Assembly (NCBI RefSeq): GCF_001640805.2
Contig: NC_066837.1
Span: 21,259,341-21,323,340 of the forward strand
Length of the DNA stretch: 64,000 nt
Direction of reading: 5' to 3'
Origin: Lates calcarifer
Lineage: Eukaryota; Chordata; Actinopteri; Centropomidae
This document shows, piece after piece, positions 1 to 13,494 of the stretch. Both the position numbers and the translations under genes were made by a program. Every line of letters begins with the position of its first letter. Position 1 is the stretch's first letter. The notes beneath the pieces are model-generated. The model was given only the letters and a program-made list of their open reading frames with translations. It was not told where the DNA came from and did no database searches.

Positions 1-3000
1 CTGTTCAACAAACTAAGCTAAGGTAAGCTGGATAAACTAGGCACAATCCAACATTTTGGCATTTTGTTTGCTGTCATATTCAGTACTAAGTTAGGATTGC
101 AACAACCAAAAGTGCTATCAAAAAAGAAAATACACCTTTCACCACTCAAGGAATTGTCTCCCTTTCACATTGTACCTTAAGATACAGTAATAAGATAGCC
201 ACCAATTCAGCCACAGTCACCTGGTCAAACCTGTCAAGCCCACAATAATAACAGGAGCTTTGTGTGCAGTCACTGTGCCCAGTTGTTGAGAAATAGCCTT
301 AACATGTGACCTATATATTGAAAATGGTCTTGTTTCTGTATTTCTGTTGAGGTACAGATTAGCTGCTTCCCTGCTAGCCTTTGGCGACACTTCACAGATC
401 TGTGAAACATGCACAGAGATTAATATATTTGAAGCAAACAGGCATTTTTCCATAAATATTTTAGTTTCTTAAATTAAATTCTTAAAAAAAATGTTGACGA
501 AAAAAGATTCTGTTGAATCAGTAAAACCTCACCTCAGCTAGTGTGCGGTGTATGATCTACTGGACAGTGTGTGGTAAGCTTACATCTTGATTTTTTTTTT
601 TTTTTTAGATTTCTTTGCTGGGAACAATACTACTAAAATCTTATAATCCCACGGTCGTTTAAGAGTGTCCTATCTTAAACTACCACCTGCACTTCACATC
701 TGTCACTCAAATCATGAACTATTACTGAACCATACGCTTATAACTCAACACTACAGAGCAGGATGGTTCATCCCCCACACCTCGGTGCTCAGTTTCAGCC
801 AGGCTCTGTGGACCGCTGGCTGGACACCAAGAGCCTGCTGCACCCCTGAGGATATCCAGGCCTACTCTTCTGCTTGCCAGTAGTAAATACAGTTTGGCAA
901 GTGGGCCTTGGAGGCTGTGTGTGGGAACTGCAACACACTTGCTGTAGGTTTTTGACATCTCCACACAGATTCTGTGTCTGAGGTTCATTTGAGGCCAGGA
1001 CAGTCGTCTGCAAGAGGTTGCTGGAAGAGACTGAGTGTCGGGAAATTCAGCATCTAAACATGACAGGAAATATGTCCCAATTAGTTGTTTTTGGAGCACA
1101 TGAATTTAAGTATTGGTCACTAAGGGGACAGAGTTGTCAGCTAATATTTGTAAGGCAGGGTTGCTTGGAGCTACGGCAAGAAGAGCTGAGAGGGAATTGT
1201 GCAAATTTTCACTGAGACATGTTGAAACTGGAGAATTCAAAAGGGATAGATGCAACTTGTTCAATATTGCAAATGCAACTGGACCCTCACCACTGTAGTT
1301 TCGAACACCATGTAATACACATGCAAGCATGGTGGACTCCTGACAAACTATGCAAAGTCCCTTTTGTACTTGTGCACATAGTTTATTTATTAATTTATTT
1401 TTTAATTCTTCATACAATAGCATGATAATAAAATGTGTACTGTTTCAAGAACACACTGAATTTGTCAAAATCCAGTAGACTTCACCCAAAATATTTTTCC
1501 AAGGATGCACGCCTCTGAAGCCCCTGCAGCATTTGATTTACGGTCACACTCTACTAAGTACTCAGCACAAGTCACCAGTTTTGTATACAAATTTCTTAAT
1601 TCATGTAGTTATGTTCTTAAAAGGCTACACAAAATGTTATAGATTCAAACAGGATTCAAACAGGAGGGAGCTGCAGCTCTCCATAACAAGTCAATAGTGA
1701 TCCATTAACTGCAAAGGGCAGAGTTTATTAAAGATTATTTTATTTAACAGCAAGTTCATCCCTCATCACATCATGCCACTCGCTTTAATTTGCTCACATT
1801 TTAAAATGAGCAAAGACATAAGTTCCCATAAACCCAGACCACCTACTGTCTTTCCTGCACACAGTGATGAAAAAAAGGATTGCGACATTGCTTCGCTTCA
1901 GCCTCAAAAACAACATCACAATATAAATATCCTGTCAGTATAATAGAGTGAGGTTAAAGGTGAAGAGGTGACTGATGATTGTAATTGTTGGGGATTTTTG
2001 GTCACTTGCTGAATTGTAATTTTTTTAACCGAGTACCTCAAAAGAGGCCACTGTAAAGTTTATATTTTAAAAGGCTGCATGCAGCAAAAATTTGGCTAAA
2101 TCTAATACACTTTTCCAAAATTGATTTTTCGACAACAGTTATCATGTCTGCAGTTGTTGATATTGCCATATACTTGGAGAAAGTGCTGCTGCTTGTATTC
2201 GTAATCAGGGTATTAAAAACCTCTTTTTTAATATTTATACTACTTTACTATTACCAACCTTTACTATTCAAGTTGTTTTGAAATGTGCTCAAAGTAGAAT
2301 CTTTTATAAAGTTAGAAGGTCGTGAATGAGGAAAAATATGCCTTATTCATCATATTTATAAAGCAACTACCAGGCTTTGAACTGAAAGAAGTGACAGTTT
2401 AATGAGTTTATCTGACAAACAAAGTTTTTGTGTGGTCTTCTTCAGAACCTGAATGCAACACACACAGAAACACAAGCAGAAGTTTGTTGTTCTGGGTAAA
2501 CTCTAATTTCAATGACAGAGTAAAAAAAAAAACCCAGCACTATGTCCGTGTACCATATGTTTGCACTTGTCCACATGTCAAGTATTGAACACTGGTACGC
2601 ACTCACAGACTTGGATGTGTGCGTAGACCCTGCAGGGTCTCAGTGAGTCAATTCTGTTATCTGAACAAAACCCATCAGACATCTATTTATCTTGGTGTGT
2701 GTGTCAAAGCAGACTGGGGAGTCTTAGTTAAACAGTTTCTTCAAAACAAACTCCTTCTGCCAAAGCTGCTGTTGGGCCAGAAGAAGTCTGAACTAGCATG
2801 GCTGCAGAGGGGAACTGAGGCCAAAGACCCATTCTCTGGAGATGAGAGGAGTAAAAGACAAGATTAGGGAAATATTTTACTACTGGAGATATGTTCATAT
2901 CGATACCAGTTTTTATATTTTGCGAATGCAAAAAAGTATATCTGGGGCATGTGACTCTCAATCTGTGTGATAACTTTTATCTATACTTTATGACATTCTC

Positions 3001-6000
3001 TCTTCTACAGCACACATTTATTGCATTTGACAACAGTGTATTTATCAAGCATGCCCAGGCTGGGGCAGTGTCTGTCATGATCACCCACCTCCAATTTTGC
3101 TGTATTAACCTCTAGAGGTGATAAAACAACTACTACCTTGAATCCATCAAGTCAAATGAGGTTATCCAGTTTGAACGGCTCCCAGATGAGATAAGGAACT
3201 TTTGGAAAAGCAGTACTGGAAAATGTACAGTGATGGTGTCACTCGATGAAGTAACTATCTAAATAACATTAGAGTAGATTGTATTTAGATTAATGAGTCA
3301 TTTATCATGAATCTGAAGAAAGATAGATGGGCGGTGCTGCACTTTGTGAGGAAACATGTTGTTAGCTGAATTTCACTGTTGACCTTTCAGGAACCTGTTT
3401 AATGTCTAGAAAGAAAAAGTGGCCCCATGAAGTTAAATAAAATGTTGCCTCATAGATGAAGAAAAATAACAATACATTTTCAGACTAGGGAGACAGAATG
3501 TGTACTTGACTGTACTTAACCATACACTCATCTTTACCTTGTACAGTGTTGTTATGAAGTTATTTTACCTGTTTAATTTGCTTGCACTTATCCATAAATA
3601 CACATATCAGAATCTGTAAATTTAAATTCATTAATTTAAAAATATAGCTGCATACAGAATTCAAAGACATCCTAATTTTCTCCTACTAAAAATAATGCTC
3701 ATACATAATATGCATATATATAAGATTATATGATTACAATTACGCCTTCTTAGTCTGCTCTTATAGGATTGTGCTTAAATTAACAGCATATCAAATGCAA
3801 ATATATACAGTCTTATCAGTTTACTTAAAGGATTTGTGAACATTTTACACTATTGATGTTAAGCATAATGTGTTTTGTCTATGTGCCATGTTTAGGATTA
3901 TACATTAGCAGTGCATTACAGGAACACTGATCCTCGCCCTCCCACCTCACTGTGATGGATCAGTGTAATGTCAAACTCTGTTTGGTGACACAGTGGCAGG
4001 ACTGTAGTCCAGACCAACTCTGTTAAGTTTGACAATGAAGGAAAATACACCATTATACTCAATGTTCATGAGTCTGAAATGTTCAGTACATTACAGGAAT
4101 TAAGTTATGATTCAAGGTTGCAATATGGTGAATGGTAGGAATTAAAACAAACCAAAAAAATTATACACACATACTGTATGACTGATGTTAGGTAGCCAAC
4201 TTAGTTTGTGAGTATCAGATCATGGATGTGATTGTTCTGACACTATAGTCTCATAAAGCAACAAGTGGCATCCACAATGACTGAAAATAGAACTCACTAA
4301 GAACTCCTCTAATGACTGCTAGATGCTGGGTCCAGAATAAAACTCAAGCTCTACTGAAATGACTGAAAAACCCGCAACTCCTCTGTGTAAATACAAAGTG
4401 CATGAGTGTCATTGCTTTGTGTTTACCTAGATTGACAGGTCTGTCAAGTTTCAGCACTCAGCAGAGGTCAGTGCCACTTGACCCACCTAAGCTCCATTCA
4501 GGCTCCAACTCGTTGACCAAATGTGGATTTTGTAGCTCCTGTTACTGACAAAAATTAAGGTGAATGGTAAATCCAACTTTAAGACATCCCAGAGGAAATC
4601 TGCAGGTGCCATCGTTGATTTAAAAGTCTGTGGGACTGACACCAAAACTCCATTGTAGCTGCAGTGTTTATATTGCTCATTCTAGCATGGCACTGCAAAT
4701 AGCGAACCAGACACAGACACTCTGTGTTCAGTGTACTGTCTGCTGGCAAAGATTGCCATGATTAAGGGAAAGAAACCTCTGTAAATTGATCTATTAAAGT
4801 AAACCGATTCATTCACTCAAATCAAATCGTTTCCATGTTGCCTCTTTCCGCGCTGTTCAAGGATTCAAGATCAGGACCTCCAGCCTCGCCAGGCCTATAA
4901 AGGCTCAAACTGAAGAAGCTATTACAATCAGATTTAATGGCAAAGAGGAATTAAAAGGTGTATGAATGACATCAGGGAGGAGTGTACTGTATCATAGATG
5001 GGAGGACACACTACTGCTCAGATACCCTTTACGCACACTCATCTCCTCCGTCACACAACTGCTTCTTATTAGACTATGATCGGGATGAGGAAAAAATATT
5101 TGTGGCAGCAGTTTTTATTTTTTTCATTGAGTTGTCTTTCCCTACAAGCCACTTCAGTTTGAAATCCCCTGCTAAGAGTTTTTGCAATTCAAATGCACAT
5201 TTAAATTATCATATTGTTACTGTAAATAGCCAAAGTGATTGATTGTTATTTGGCTCTAAAACTGATTTTCCTCTCCTGGCTGTTGCCCTCTTGCTGATAA
5301 ATGACTCGGCGTGAATGCAATGCAGTTATTATTCTTCCCTGTGCAATATCTTACTCATCTGAAAACTATTTCTCATATTCCCAATCAATCATTGCTGCAG
5401 AGAAGGCCCTGCCAAAGAAGGATCACACCTAGCAGCAGGTTAAGTAGAGTTGGTTAATAAACTCTTGATAAATCAACAAAAATAAGTTTCTTTAAATTTA
5501 GGTAGGTTTCTAATGTCATTGCGATAAACAAATGAATTTTTATTTGTGTTTTTTTTTCCCCACTGACCATGAAAAGCATGGGAAAAAACTTTTCTTACTG
5601 GAACTTGGCATTGAGTTCCTATGACTAAAGACTAAATTCAGTGTCCAAGAGTTTTGATACAGCTAGGAGAAATTACTGCTGACTCACTGACAGGTTCAGA
5701 AGCATCCAAGTTGAAAATGATGTATATATCTGTCATGACCATTAACCTGAAACTCTATATTTTAATGGAAGCAAGAGGACAGTCTGTTTGGCCATCTTAC
5801 ATTGTTTATGTGGGTCAGTCACTTATTCAGTTCAATAGTTTAGTTATCTGTACATCTGCAGAAGAAGGAGTACATGTCTATTTTTAAGTGCTCTTAAAAT
5901 GGAGTTGTGTCTTATCCAACCAAGAAAATAGATTTTGGCAGCAGTATCAAGGAAGATGAAAACTTGAACTGTCATAGAACAAGTCAGATGGCTTTTCTCA

Positions 6001-6200
6001 GCACTGCAGGGAGCTTCACCTCATCTTGTATTTGAAGGCATAATATAAGGGTGGCTCCAAGCCCAAGCTAAATGTAAGCATTGCATTTTTTATCAGATTT
6101 TGTATCTGTAACGGTATGCAATACTCCTAAAACAATATGTCAGGTTCAACTCATAGTGAACTCCCAACTCCCAAGCAGCCATGTTAGGGTCTGTGAAACT
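1..6200. other. intergenic, no gene seen
   Basis: AT-rich sequence with short random frames on both strands and none with splice signals or family resemblance. A T16 run lies at 591-606 and a short inverted repeat at 3924-3966 (ACACTGATCC / GGATCAGTGT). The overlapping frames of 105 and 125 codons on the minus strand near 722-1423 look like chance: they have no domain wording and no conserved splice context. Confidence 0.6.
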
Positions 6201-6221
6201 GTACTTTGCAAAAGTGTGCTT

Positions 6222-6372
6222 TGAGCAAAATGCTAACAACAGCATGCTAACATGCATACTCACATTGACAGTGTTAACATGCTGATGCTAAACAGCATGT
6301 CATTTTCACCATCTGAGTTTAGCACACGAATAATTCCTGAGATATTTCAGTCTGGACCAAAGTGGTGGACCT
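6222..6372. repeat. dispersed teleost repeat (GCTAACATG-type), copy 1
   Basis: Contains AAATGCTAACAACAGCATGC, further GCTAACATG/TTAACATGCTGATGCTAAA wording, TTCACCATCTGAGTTTAGC and, at its end, GTCTGGACCAAAGTGGTGGA. I recognise this as a common interspersed repeat of teleost genomes. A second diverged copy is at 34390-34540. Confidence 0.65.
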
Positions 6373-9300
6373 CTTTTCTGCTGATGAATCACAAAATTTG
6401 CTGACTTGGCAGATAAACTTGAGTTTTAAATGTAATTTCTCAATGCTTTTTTCCTCACAAAATAAATTCCATTCACTTTCATTGTATTGAGTTGGTAGCA
6501 GAAGTCTCAGCAGTAACACTCATCTTGAAATCTCAGTCTGTAGCTATCAGCATGACTTCATTACATACTGTACATACAACAAGTAAGACCATATGTTTTT
6601 TTTTTTTGTGATTTGATTTGAATGAACTGGTCACTTTAATATAATTGAATATAAATAACATAATATAAATTTAATTTAACAGTTAATGTAAAACATGCAG
6701 GGCTACTGCAACTGACACACTTTGTCAGTGTGTTTGGAAAACATTTTGTTAGAGATGATCCAGACCTTGTTGCAGACTGGGAGACTTTCCACCATCATCC
6801 TCTGGAGAGGATGCATGTCAAACAGGTTTATTTAGAACTACAGGAGCAACTTAAAATGAGCCGAGAAATTAATATTTTTTCACAATTAAATATCAGACTC
6901 TGATTTAGTAGGTAAAACAGTAAATCTTGGCTGTGCTACATTGGGCTCAAGGTACCATATATTTTTAATTTGTGAGTAAGAAAACTGACCAATTCTGGCA
7001 TTTGCGAACACTGCTATATCTGGTATATCTGGTTTTCTCACCATGCTGACCACTTCCATAAGGCAAACCTCATCTCTGGGAAGCACATAGTTGATCTGGG
7101 AGTGCCTGCACGACAAATAAAGATGACCCAGGACGCGTGTATACATAGATCTCTGGGAAAAAGATGTCGCCAGACACTCCAGGGGAATCATGCATGTGTG
7201 GGATGCAGGAGCTGTACCCAAAAATAGATACAGACCTCTTGTTTGGAGATGGTTAGAGGAATGCAGCCCACCCTCCCCACCCCACATCAACTTGTTTTCA
7301 CAGGACTGACACGGGAAGAAGGCAAAGATCCTGCTAAAGCACCAGCCATATTAAATCTCATCATTCATATTAGGTTTTGTAAATTTTGGGAATTTTCTTC
7401 AGGCCTCATCCCTAGAGAGTCAAAGTATCTTTGGTTACTAGCAATCAAACTGACAACACTCCATTTCCCATTATAGATTGCTTGATCAAGGGAAGGGCGT
7501 AACATGTTGAATTTTTTTTAGCCCAGTGATTACAAAACATGTATATTTTACACTAAAATCAATCATTTCCCAAAGTTAGGGGGCATTGGTTTTTATTCCT
7601 TTCGGTAACAATGATTATTGAATTCAAAATATTGCTGTTTGGCATGTGACTGTGATAAACTGGATGTTGTAGCAACTAAGTACATGCATTACAAGCTGAA
7701 ATACATAAACAAATAGGCAACAAAACATTATCTGTGACAATATCAATAGCTATCTCAAGGTTTTCTCTACATGTTAATTGTCCAAGTTCAAACTGTTATG
7801 AATGGAACCCATTTGCTACCTTCTAATACAATCTAATAGGAATCTTAGTCTCCACTAATGTCAAGTATACTTGAAGTCAATGGGCTTAAACATGCAAAAC
7901 CAGCAATATTTACTCTGTGAGTTTGGCCTAAACACCTCGTAAAACTGTGTATGACCCCCATTTACAGGTATGACCTCAGTGCTCCATTCACTGAATTCAG
8001 CTGTGAACATCAAAAACATTAGCAACACATGATGCAACACCACTGAAATGCCTCAGGACAAAAGTGATTGACATGAATTATGCATCTATTGTAGCAGAAC
8101 ACACAATGCACAGCCCCATCAGACTGAACCAGGGATTTTTCAAATAGCTCCTCTCCGATACCTGTCTTTTCCCCCACAGACCAGCAGGCTGCTCCTAAAG
8201 ACGCAGACAGTTTCAGTGTGGGCTGCCAACCCAAACAGTGAAATCACATACTCTGCGGCTCATGGTACACTGAGCACACTCGTCCAAGCGTGGAGAGAAA
8301 AAGGAGGGAGGGAGGTATTAGGTTCTCTTCCCCAGAGATCAGACACACCGGAGGCGCTACGCTTGTAAGGCCTCCACCAGCTGTACGGGCCTGTGCGATG
8401 GAGACCCTCCACTCCTCAGGTCCTGCTGACGACTGAAACAATGTGGGGGGGCTCTTTCAAATGACTCTCCACTGAGAAGCTTGAATATATTCATTTAGTA
8501 ATAAAATTAGTCTAATTCCAAAATTGCATATCCACCTTTTGGCCAGCACAAAATTGGGGCAGATTAAGTACAACAACATGCTGTACAATATTATATAATT
8601 CTATTATGTATCATTATATCTTAATGCACTTTGTATATCTATTATTGTATCATCTCAATTGATTCCCTGACGATATTCGGACCTTATTAACCATGTGTTT
8701 TTGTTGTAGTGTGTTGAACAGAGCACCACATGCTTGGATGTTATAGTGTGTGACACAGCTTTTGTTCTGCGGAAACTGACAATAAATAGCTTGAAATGAA
8801 TCAGGCCTATTTTCAGGGATTTATGTTTAATTAATCAATGGATTTATAGAAAACAACATTTCTTTAAAAATAGGATTAAAACAGACTGGTGAAAGCAAAT
8901 CATCAAACTTCCCATGAGAAAGCCGAGACTCGCAAGAATGCCTCTGATTTTTGGTGTGGAGGAGAGGTTGGCATGCTAAGTTATTAGCAAGTTCTCATGT
9001 TTTGATTTTTTACAACCACAGATAATTAAATGTAAATCACATAGTGTATTAATAGATTCTATGTTTGCAGATGCATTCTCAGCCTTATACCATTGTTATG
9101 GCCATTAATCTAACAGTGGTGGAGGCTTGTTACAATGTACAAGGATATTATCCTTCCTTTCAGCCCAGGTGCAGACTGTCACAGAATGACACTTATCAGT
9201 GATGATGGATTACACTGTCAACAGGTATAAGTAAAGATGTTATATCATTTCTTATTGATTTATGGATATTTTTCTCCAAGAAAAAGGAATCACATAGGAC

Positions 9301-11170
9301 CTAAAAAGATCATTTCAACGGCTGCACAGTCACATCCATACACAATCATTCATTCAGTTATTATTTATTGTTTTCTATCATTAAGAGCTTTTAGCAAGGT
9401 GACTAAAGCCTTATTAGTGACAGTTTTATGAGGAAAACACGTGTTTCACTGCGTTGAATGTTTATAATCATCGTAGCGCTTTAACAAATTGGTGTCATTG
9501 TTCTCATACTGCTTTCTAAGTGCCTCATCTGATCACAATCAGTGATGATGAATTGCTGAGTGCCTGAGTACATGTTTGTCTTCATGGAGAATTTAGCACC
9601 AATCTGAAACATCACCATCATGATGGTTACTGAAACATGAAATCGCTGTTTGCAGAACACTGATATTATAATTGCTTTTATACTGTGGAATAAAAACATC
9701 TATTGGGCATCTAACATATTTATTATCATGTTTGTTTGATTTTTTTTTTTTTTTTTCTTTTATAGACAGACTCATGGTGGAAGAAGGTGGCTATGCAGGT
9801 CCTAATTTTAAACAGAATTTACTGCAGTGGTTCCTCAGTGGGAAAATACTCCATGACAAGTAAAAGTACAGAAGTATTCCAAGCTGTACTTAAGGTAGCA
9901 AAAATTGCTACTGATGTGTTAATATGTCATTTTAATAATCATATATTCATTTTATCTTTTGGGTTTTTTAAACCTTAACAAAGTGCCATATATTACAAGT
10001 TAGCCATATGTTTTGTATGTAAAATCTTAATCTACTGGGTAAAAAGTATAATTCTTCCCTCTGAAATGTAGTGACATATAAGTAGAAATTCACATGAAAT
10101 ACTTGACTGCCTCAGAATAGTACGTGAGCAAATGTTCTTAGTTACTTTTTGCCTCTTAACATCAAAAGAAAAAGCTGAACTCATAGCCTATGACTTGGAG
10201 GTAACAGTAGATATCCTAGTGTGCGAGCTCCTACTGTATCCTGGCCTACAGCCATGTTAAAGTTCTGCACATAATTGTCAATTGTAAACAATGTTTATGC
10301 CGACACAGAGAGGAAACTCTTGCAAGTCAAAGATTATAGCCAGTTTATTTTGCCAAGATGTTAATGTGGCTACAGAAACGTTTTATGACTGTAATTGTTT
10401 AAGTGGGAGAAATACTCAGTATACAGTATGTAAGGCCACTTGGTCTGTGTTATTACTAAATGGTTTCTGCACATTAAATTGATTTATCAGTGGTTGATGT
10501 AATCATAAATTTGCAGCCTTAAGTTGAGGTGGTTTGGTTTGGCTTTAACCACTCTCCTTTCACACTTCACTGAAACAACAAGTGTAAAGCTGCCGCAGAC
10601 CCACATGATGACTAACTCCACTTACAGGGTTTGTTTTGAAAAGCTGAGGTCAAACATCAGGTTGTAAAGGTTAAATTCCACCATGAGTTCATGGCTGAAC
10701 AGCAAAACGTCATATCTGAAAATGAAGATATGTCATGAATCCATGTCACTGCATTGCCAAAGGAGATGAGTAGAGCATCTCTAAAATGTGCCTCAACCCC
10801 ACTCTAGATAGAAGGAGGGGATGACGAATCATGATTAATCCTGGACAAGTGAGCAATCACATGGATCCTCCACTCTCCTGAATACAATGAGGCCTACACA
10901 AGCAGGTTTGAGCGAACATAAAACAGAAGTGACCCTCTGCGTTTCAGGGCCTCACTCCCACCACATCTTTCAGACACAGGCCCACAGCACAAAGCCCACT
11001 CGCACTGGAAAAACAAGAACTCTCAGAACAGCTCTCAGAGAGTCCAGTCACGGTACACCCTAGAAGTTCAAAGTGTTACCCCAAACATTTTTTCAGTGTC
11101 GGGCTAAATGCCGTGCTCAGCTTGTCAGAGTGGAGACCCCAGGTTGTGTTAGCTTTACCACACCTCCCCC
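6373..11170. other. intergenic, no gene seen
   Basis: AT-rich unique sequence. A 134-codon minus-strand frame at 6886-7290 has no recognisable domain and no splice context. T-rich homopolymers at about 6596-6608 and 9739-9755. A GC-richer stretch at 8141-8450 is not clearly anything. 10900-11170 is more complex sequence that may belong to the regulatory cluster that follows. Confidence 0.55.
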
Positions 11171-11179
11171 TCAGCCAAA

Positions 11180-11930
11180 GCTGTGAACCTGGGGAGAGTT
11201 TATTATTTCTGCTCAATTAGAGCTTAACCTCATACTCCAAAGGGCCCATTTTTTGCTCCCCGCCTAAATATGAAATGTATTCAATTCAGAAGAAAGCAAA
11301 GTGGCTCATTAATTATTTCCTTATCAGAGTAATTGAGGATGGCATCAGGCGGACACTTGGTTTGGAAAGTTATTGTCCAGTTCTTGTTTGAGTATATACA
11401 TCCATTTGGTGGGTCACTTCAGAAACATGTTGTCTCCATAGTAACAATCACATCAGTGAATCACAACATCAGAAATCTTCCCAAACATGTTGTGGAGGTG
11501 GAGAACATCTTGAATCCCTCCAGAAGTGTAGTGAATCCCAGTCCCCATAAGGCCTTTAACATCTTATACTCACCATTAGAGGAAAGCAACAAGACCATTA
11601 ATTATCACAGTATTTGGTCATAAGGTATTGATTTCGCTCTGCAGCCTCTTTTTTAAACACAAAGTCATGATGACAGAAAAATGGAAACCAGCTGAGCATC
11701 CCACAGTTGGCACTTTAAAGTTTACATAAACTTTTTGTGCGACTAATAAATTGAGCTGCAGTAATTATTGGAGAGGTGTAATTGTGATCTGTGGGTCCTC
11801 AGAGAAAACAATTAATGGAGCAGAGGCCTTGATAAAAGCTGGAAATAAGGCTGAAATTACATTGATTACACCAAATTTTTTTAGCCTCTGAACAAATACT
11901 TGGGCTAATTAAAATGCAACTCATCCTGAC
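11180..11930. promoter_or_regulatory. candidate distal enhancer cluster rich in homeodomain words
   Basis: Two blocks (11195-11345 and 11735-11930) are packed with ATTA-core words: GCTCAATTAGAGC, TCATTAATTATTTCC, GAGTAATTGAGG, CAGTAATTATTGG, AACAATTAATGG, TTACATTGATTACACC and GGGCTAATTAAAATGC. This is the usual look of conserved developmental noncoding elements in fish. About 38 kb upstream of the only gene. Conservation not tested. Confidence 0.35.
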
Positions 11931-12149
11931 TGGTGGTGGTCAATGAGCTCTTTGAGACAGTTAAACAAGCAGCTGTCTCTGGTAGTATAGTTTCTACCTT
12001 CAAACCTGGGTTAAGTTAGCTTAAGAGTATTGAAATTCCCTTTTATAAGGACAAGATTTTTTTCTTGAAACAGAAGTGAAATGTTCAGATGTCTGAATGA
12101 GGTGATGCTCCAAATGATCCTTAACATTATAGTTTACACCAGTGATTCG

Positions 12150-12520
12150 CAACCTTTTACCCCTAAAGCCCATCAGATGATATCAAGTAACTTTGACATC
12201 TGACACTGACCTTTATTTAAAGGTGGATGTTATTTAAAGGCACTGTTTGTAAGTTTTCGCTACACAGCCAACATTAGCATTTACAACTGTTAACTTATCG
12301 GTCTAGAAGAAATGTTATGAGTGCAGCAAAAAATTTCAGTCCTTTACTCAAAAGCAACAGCAATGTTTTGCTTCTAGTTCTACCACTTCTTTTTTTCTAC
12401 TGCAGTTAGTTTCTACTGCCCTGAAGAAGTAGCGCTGGTCAAAGGGCGTATTCTCACCTCAGACATTCTCAGTATTGTAAACATAACAATGGCTGGAGGT
12501 CTCCCAGCAAAGAAACCATG
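12150..12520. repeat. possible dispersed repeat fragment
   Basis: Begins with CACCAGTGATTCGCAACCTT, a wording common in repeat-derived sequence, followed by TTTAAAGGCACTGTTTGTAAG. Class unknown, and the boundaries are guessed. Confidence 0.3.
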
Positions 12521-13462
12521 TTCGCTTTAATACAAATATGGAGACACAGATATTTCAGTTTTTATTTTTTTTATTATACTCAGGCTGAACTACAGTTTTT
12601 CCACACACACACCCTGACAGCTGCAGAGGTTCCATCTGGGGTTCAAGTATGTCTGTTTGGGAATCATGCTTTATACTTCCTAAAATTCTGAAATAAATCA
12701 AACACAGACTTCAGGCTGGCAGTGAAAAAAGACCAACTCAGTGAGCTCGCAAAACATGTCTGTTCAGTCCAAGGTGTAAACTAAGCTGGGCGTTGTCCTT
12801 GCAGCCAACCAGCATAACAAATTTGATGATAAACTGACTGAAATCTAATGTGATGGAGGCATGCAGGCAGTTAATGTCCAAGCACTAAGATGGAGATTGG
12901 TTGGACATGCAGCCTGCAGGACAGGAGTATGAGGGTGTGAGGGTAGATCAGTTTTTCATTTACTTTTTCATCAGTCTGTTGAACGTTAGCAAGGCAAAAC
13001 AGTCATACCAGTGGAGACAGACAATGAATGCTTTGATAGGAGGACCCCATAGGAAATTTAGGTAGCCTCTGAGGATGTTTGTGAAGGGGTCAGGGTGGAG
13101 CTTTATCTGGGAGATCCTTTTGCTCTGCACTCTATCTCTCACTTTATCTTCTTTCTCTTATTTTCTTAAATCAGGTTTGTGAAATTAATTCAAATGTAAC
13201 TCATACATATAGCGTTGCAGTGACATATTTTTTGTCTTTTTTAATTTGTGTCACAGGATTACACATTATAAAAATAATGCTGAGATGAAAGTGAGAAAAT
13301 TGGATAAGACATTGACATAAACCACTGGGCCTTCTCTTATTGCCATGGATAAATTTCCTGCAGTGTTAATTATCCTAGATAAACTAGAGCCAGTGTTTGT
13401 CCTGCCTACCTCATTCTACTGAAAACAGACCACACACAAGAGCACACAACTGAACATACATC

Positions 13463-13494
<32 letters not shown>

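Noticed and set aside
722..1423. Minus-strand frames of 125 and 105 codons
   Set aside because: Sequence looks like chance translation; no homology recognised and no splice or poly(A) context. Could be an old repeat.
9740..9862. Polypyrimidine tract plus TATAG acceptor followed by an open frame, resembling an internal exon
   Set aside because: The T run is a homopolymer, the possible donor is weak, and no partner exon was found within reach. The frame has no recognisable wording.
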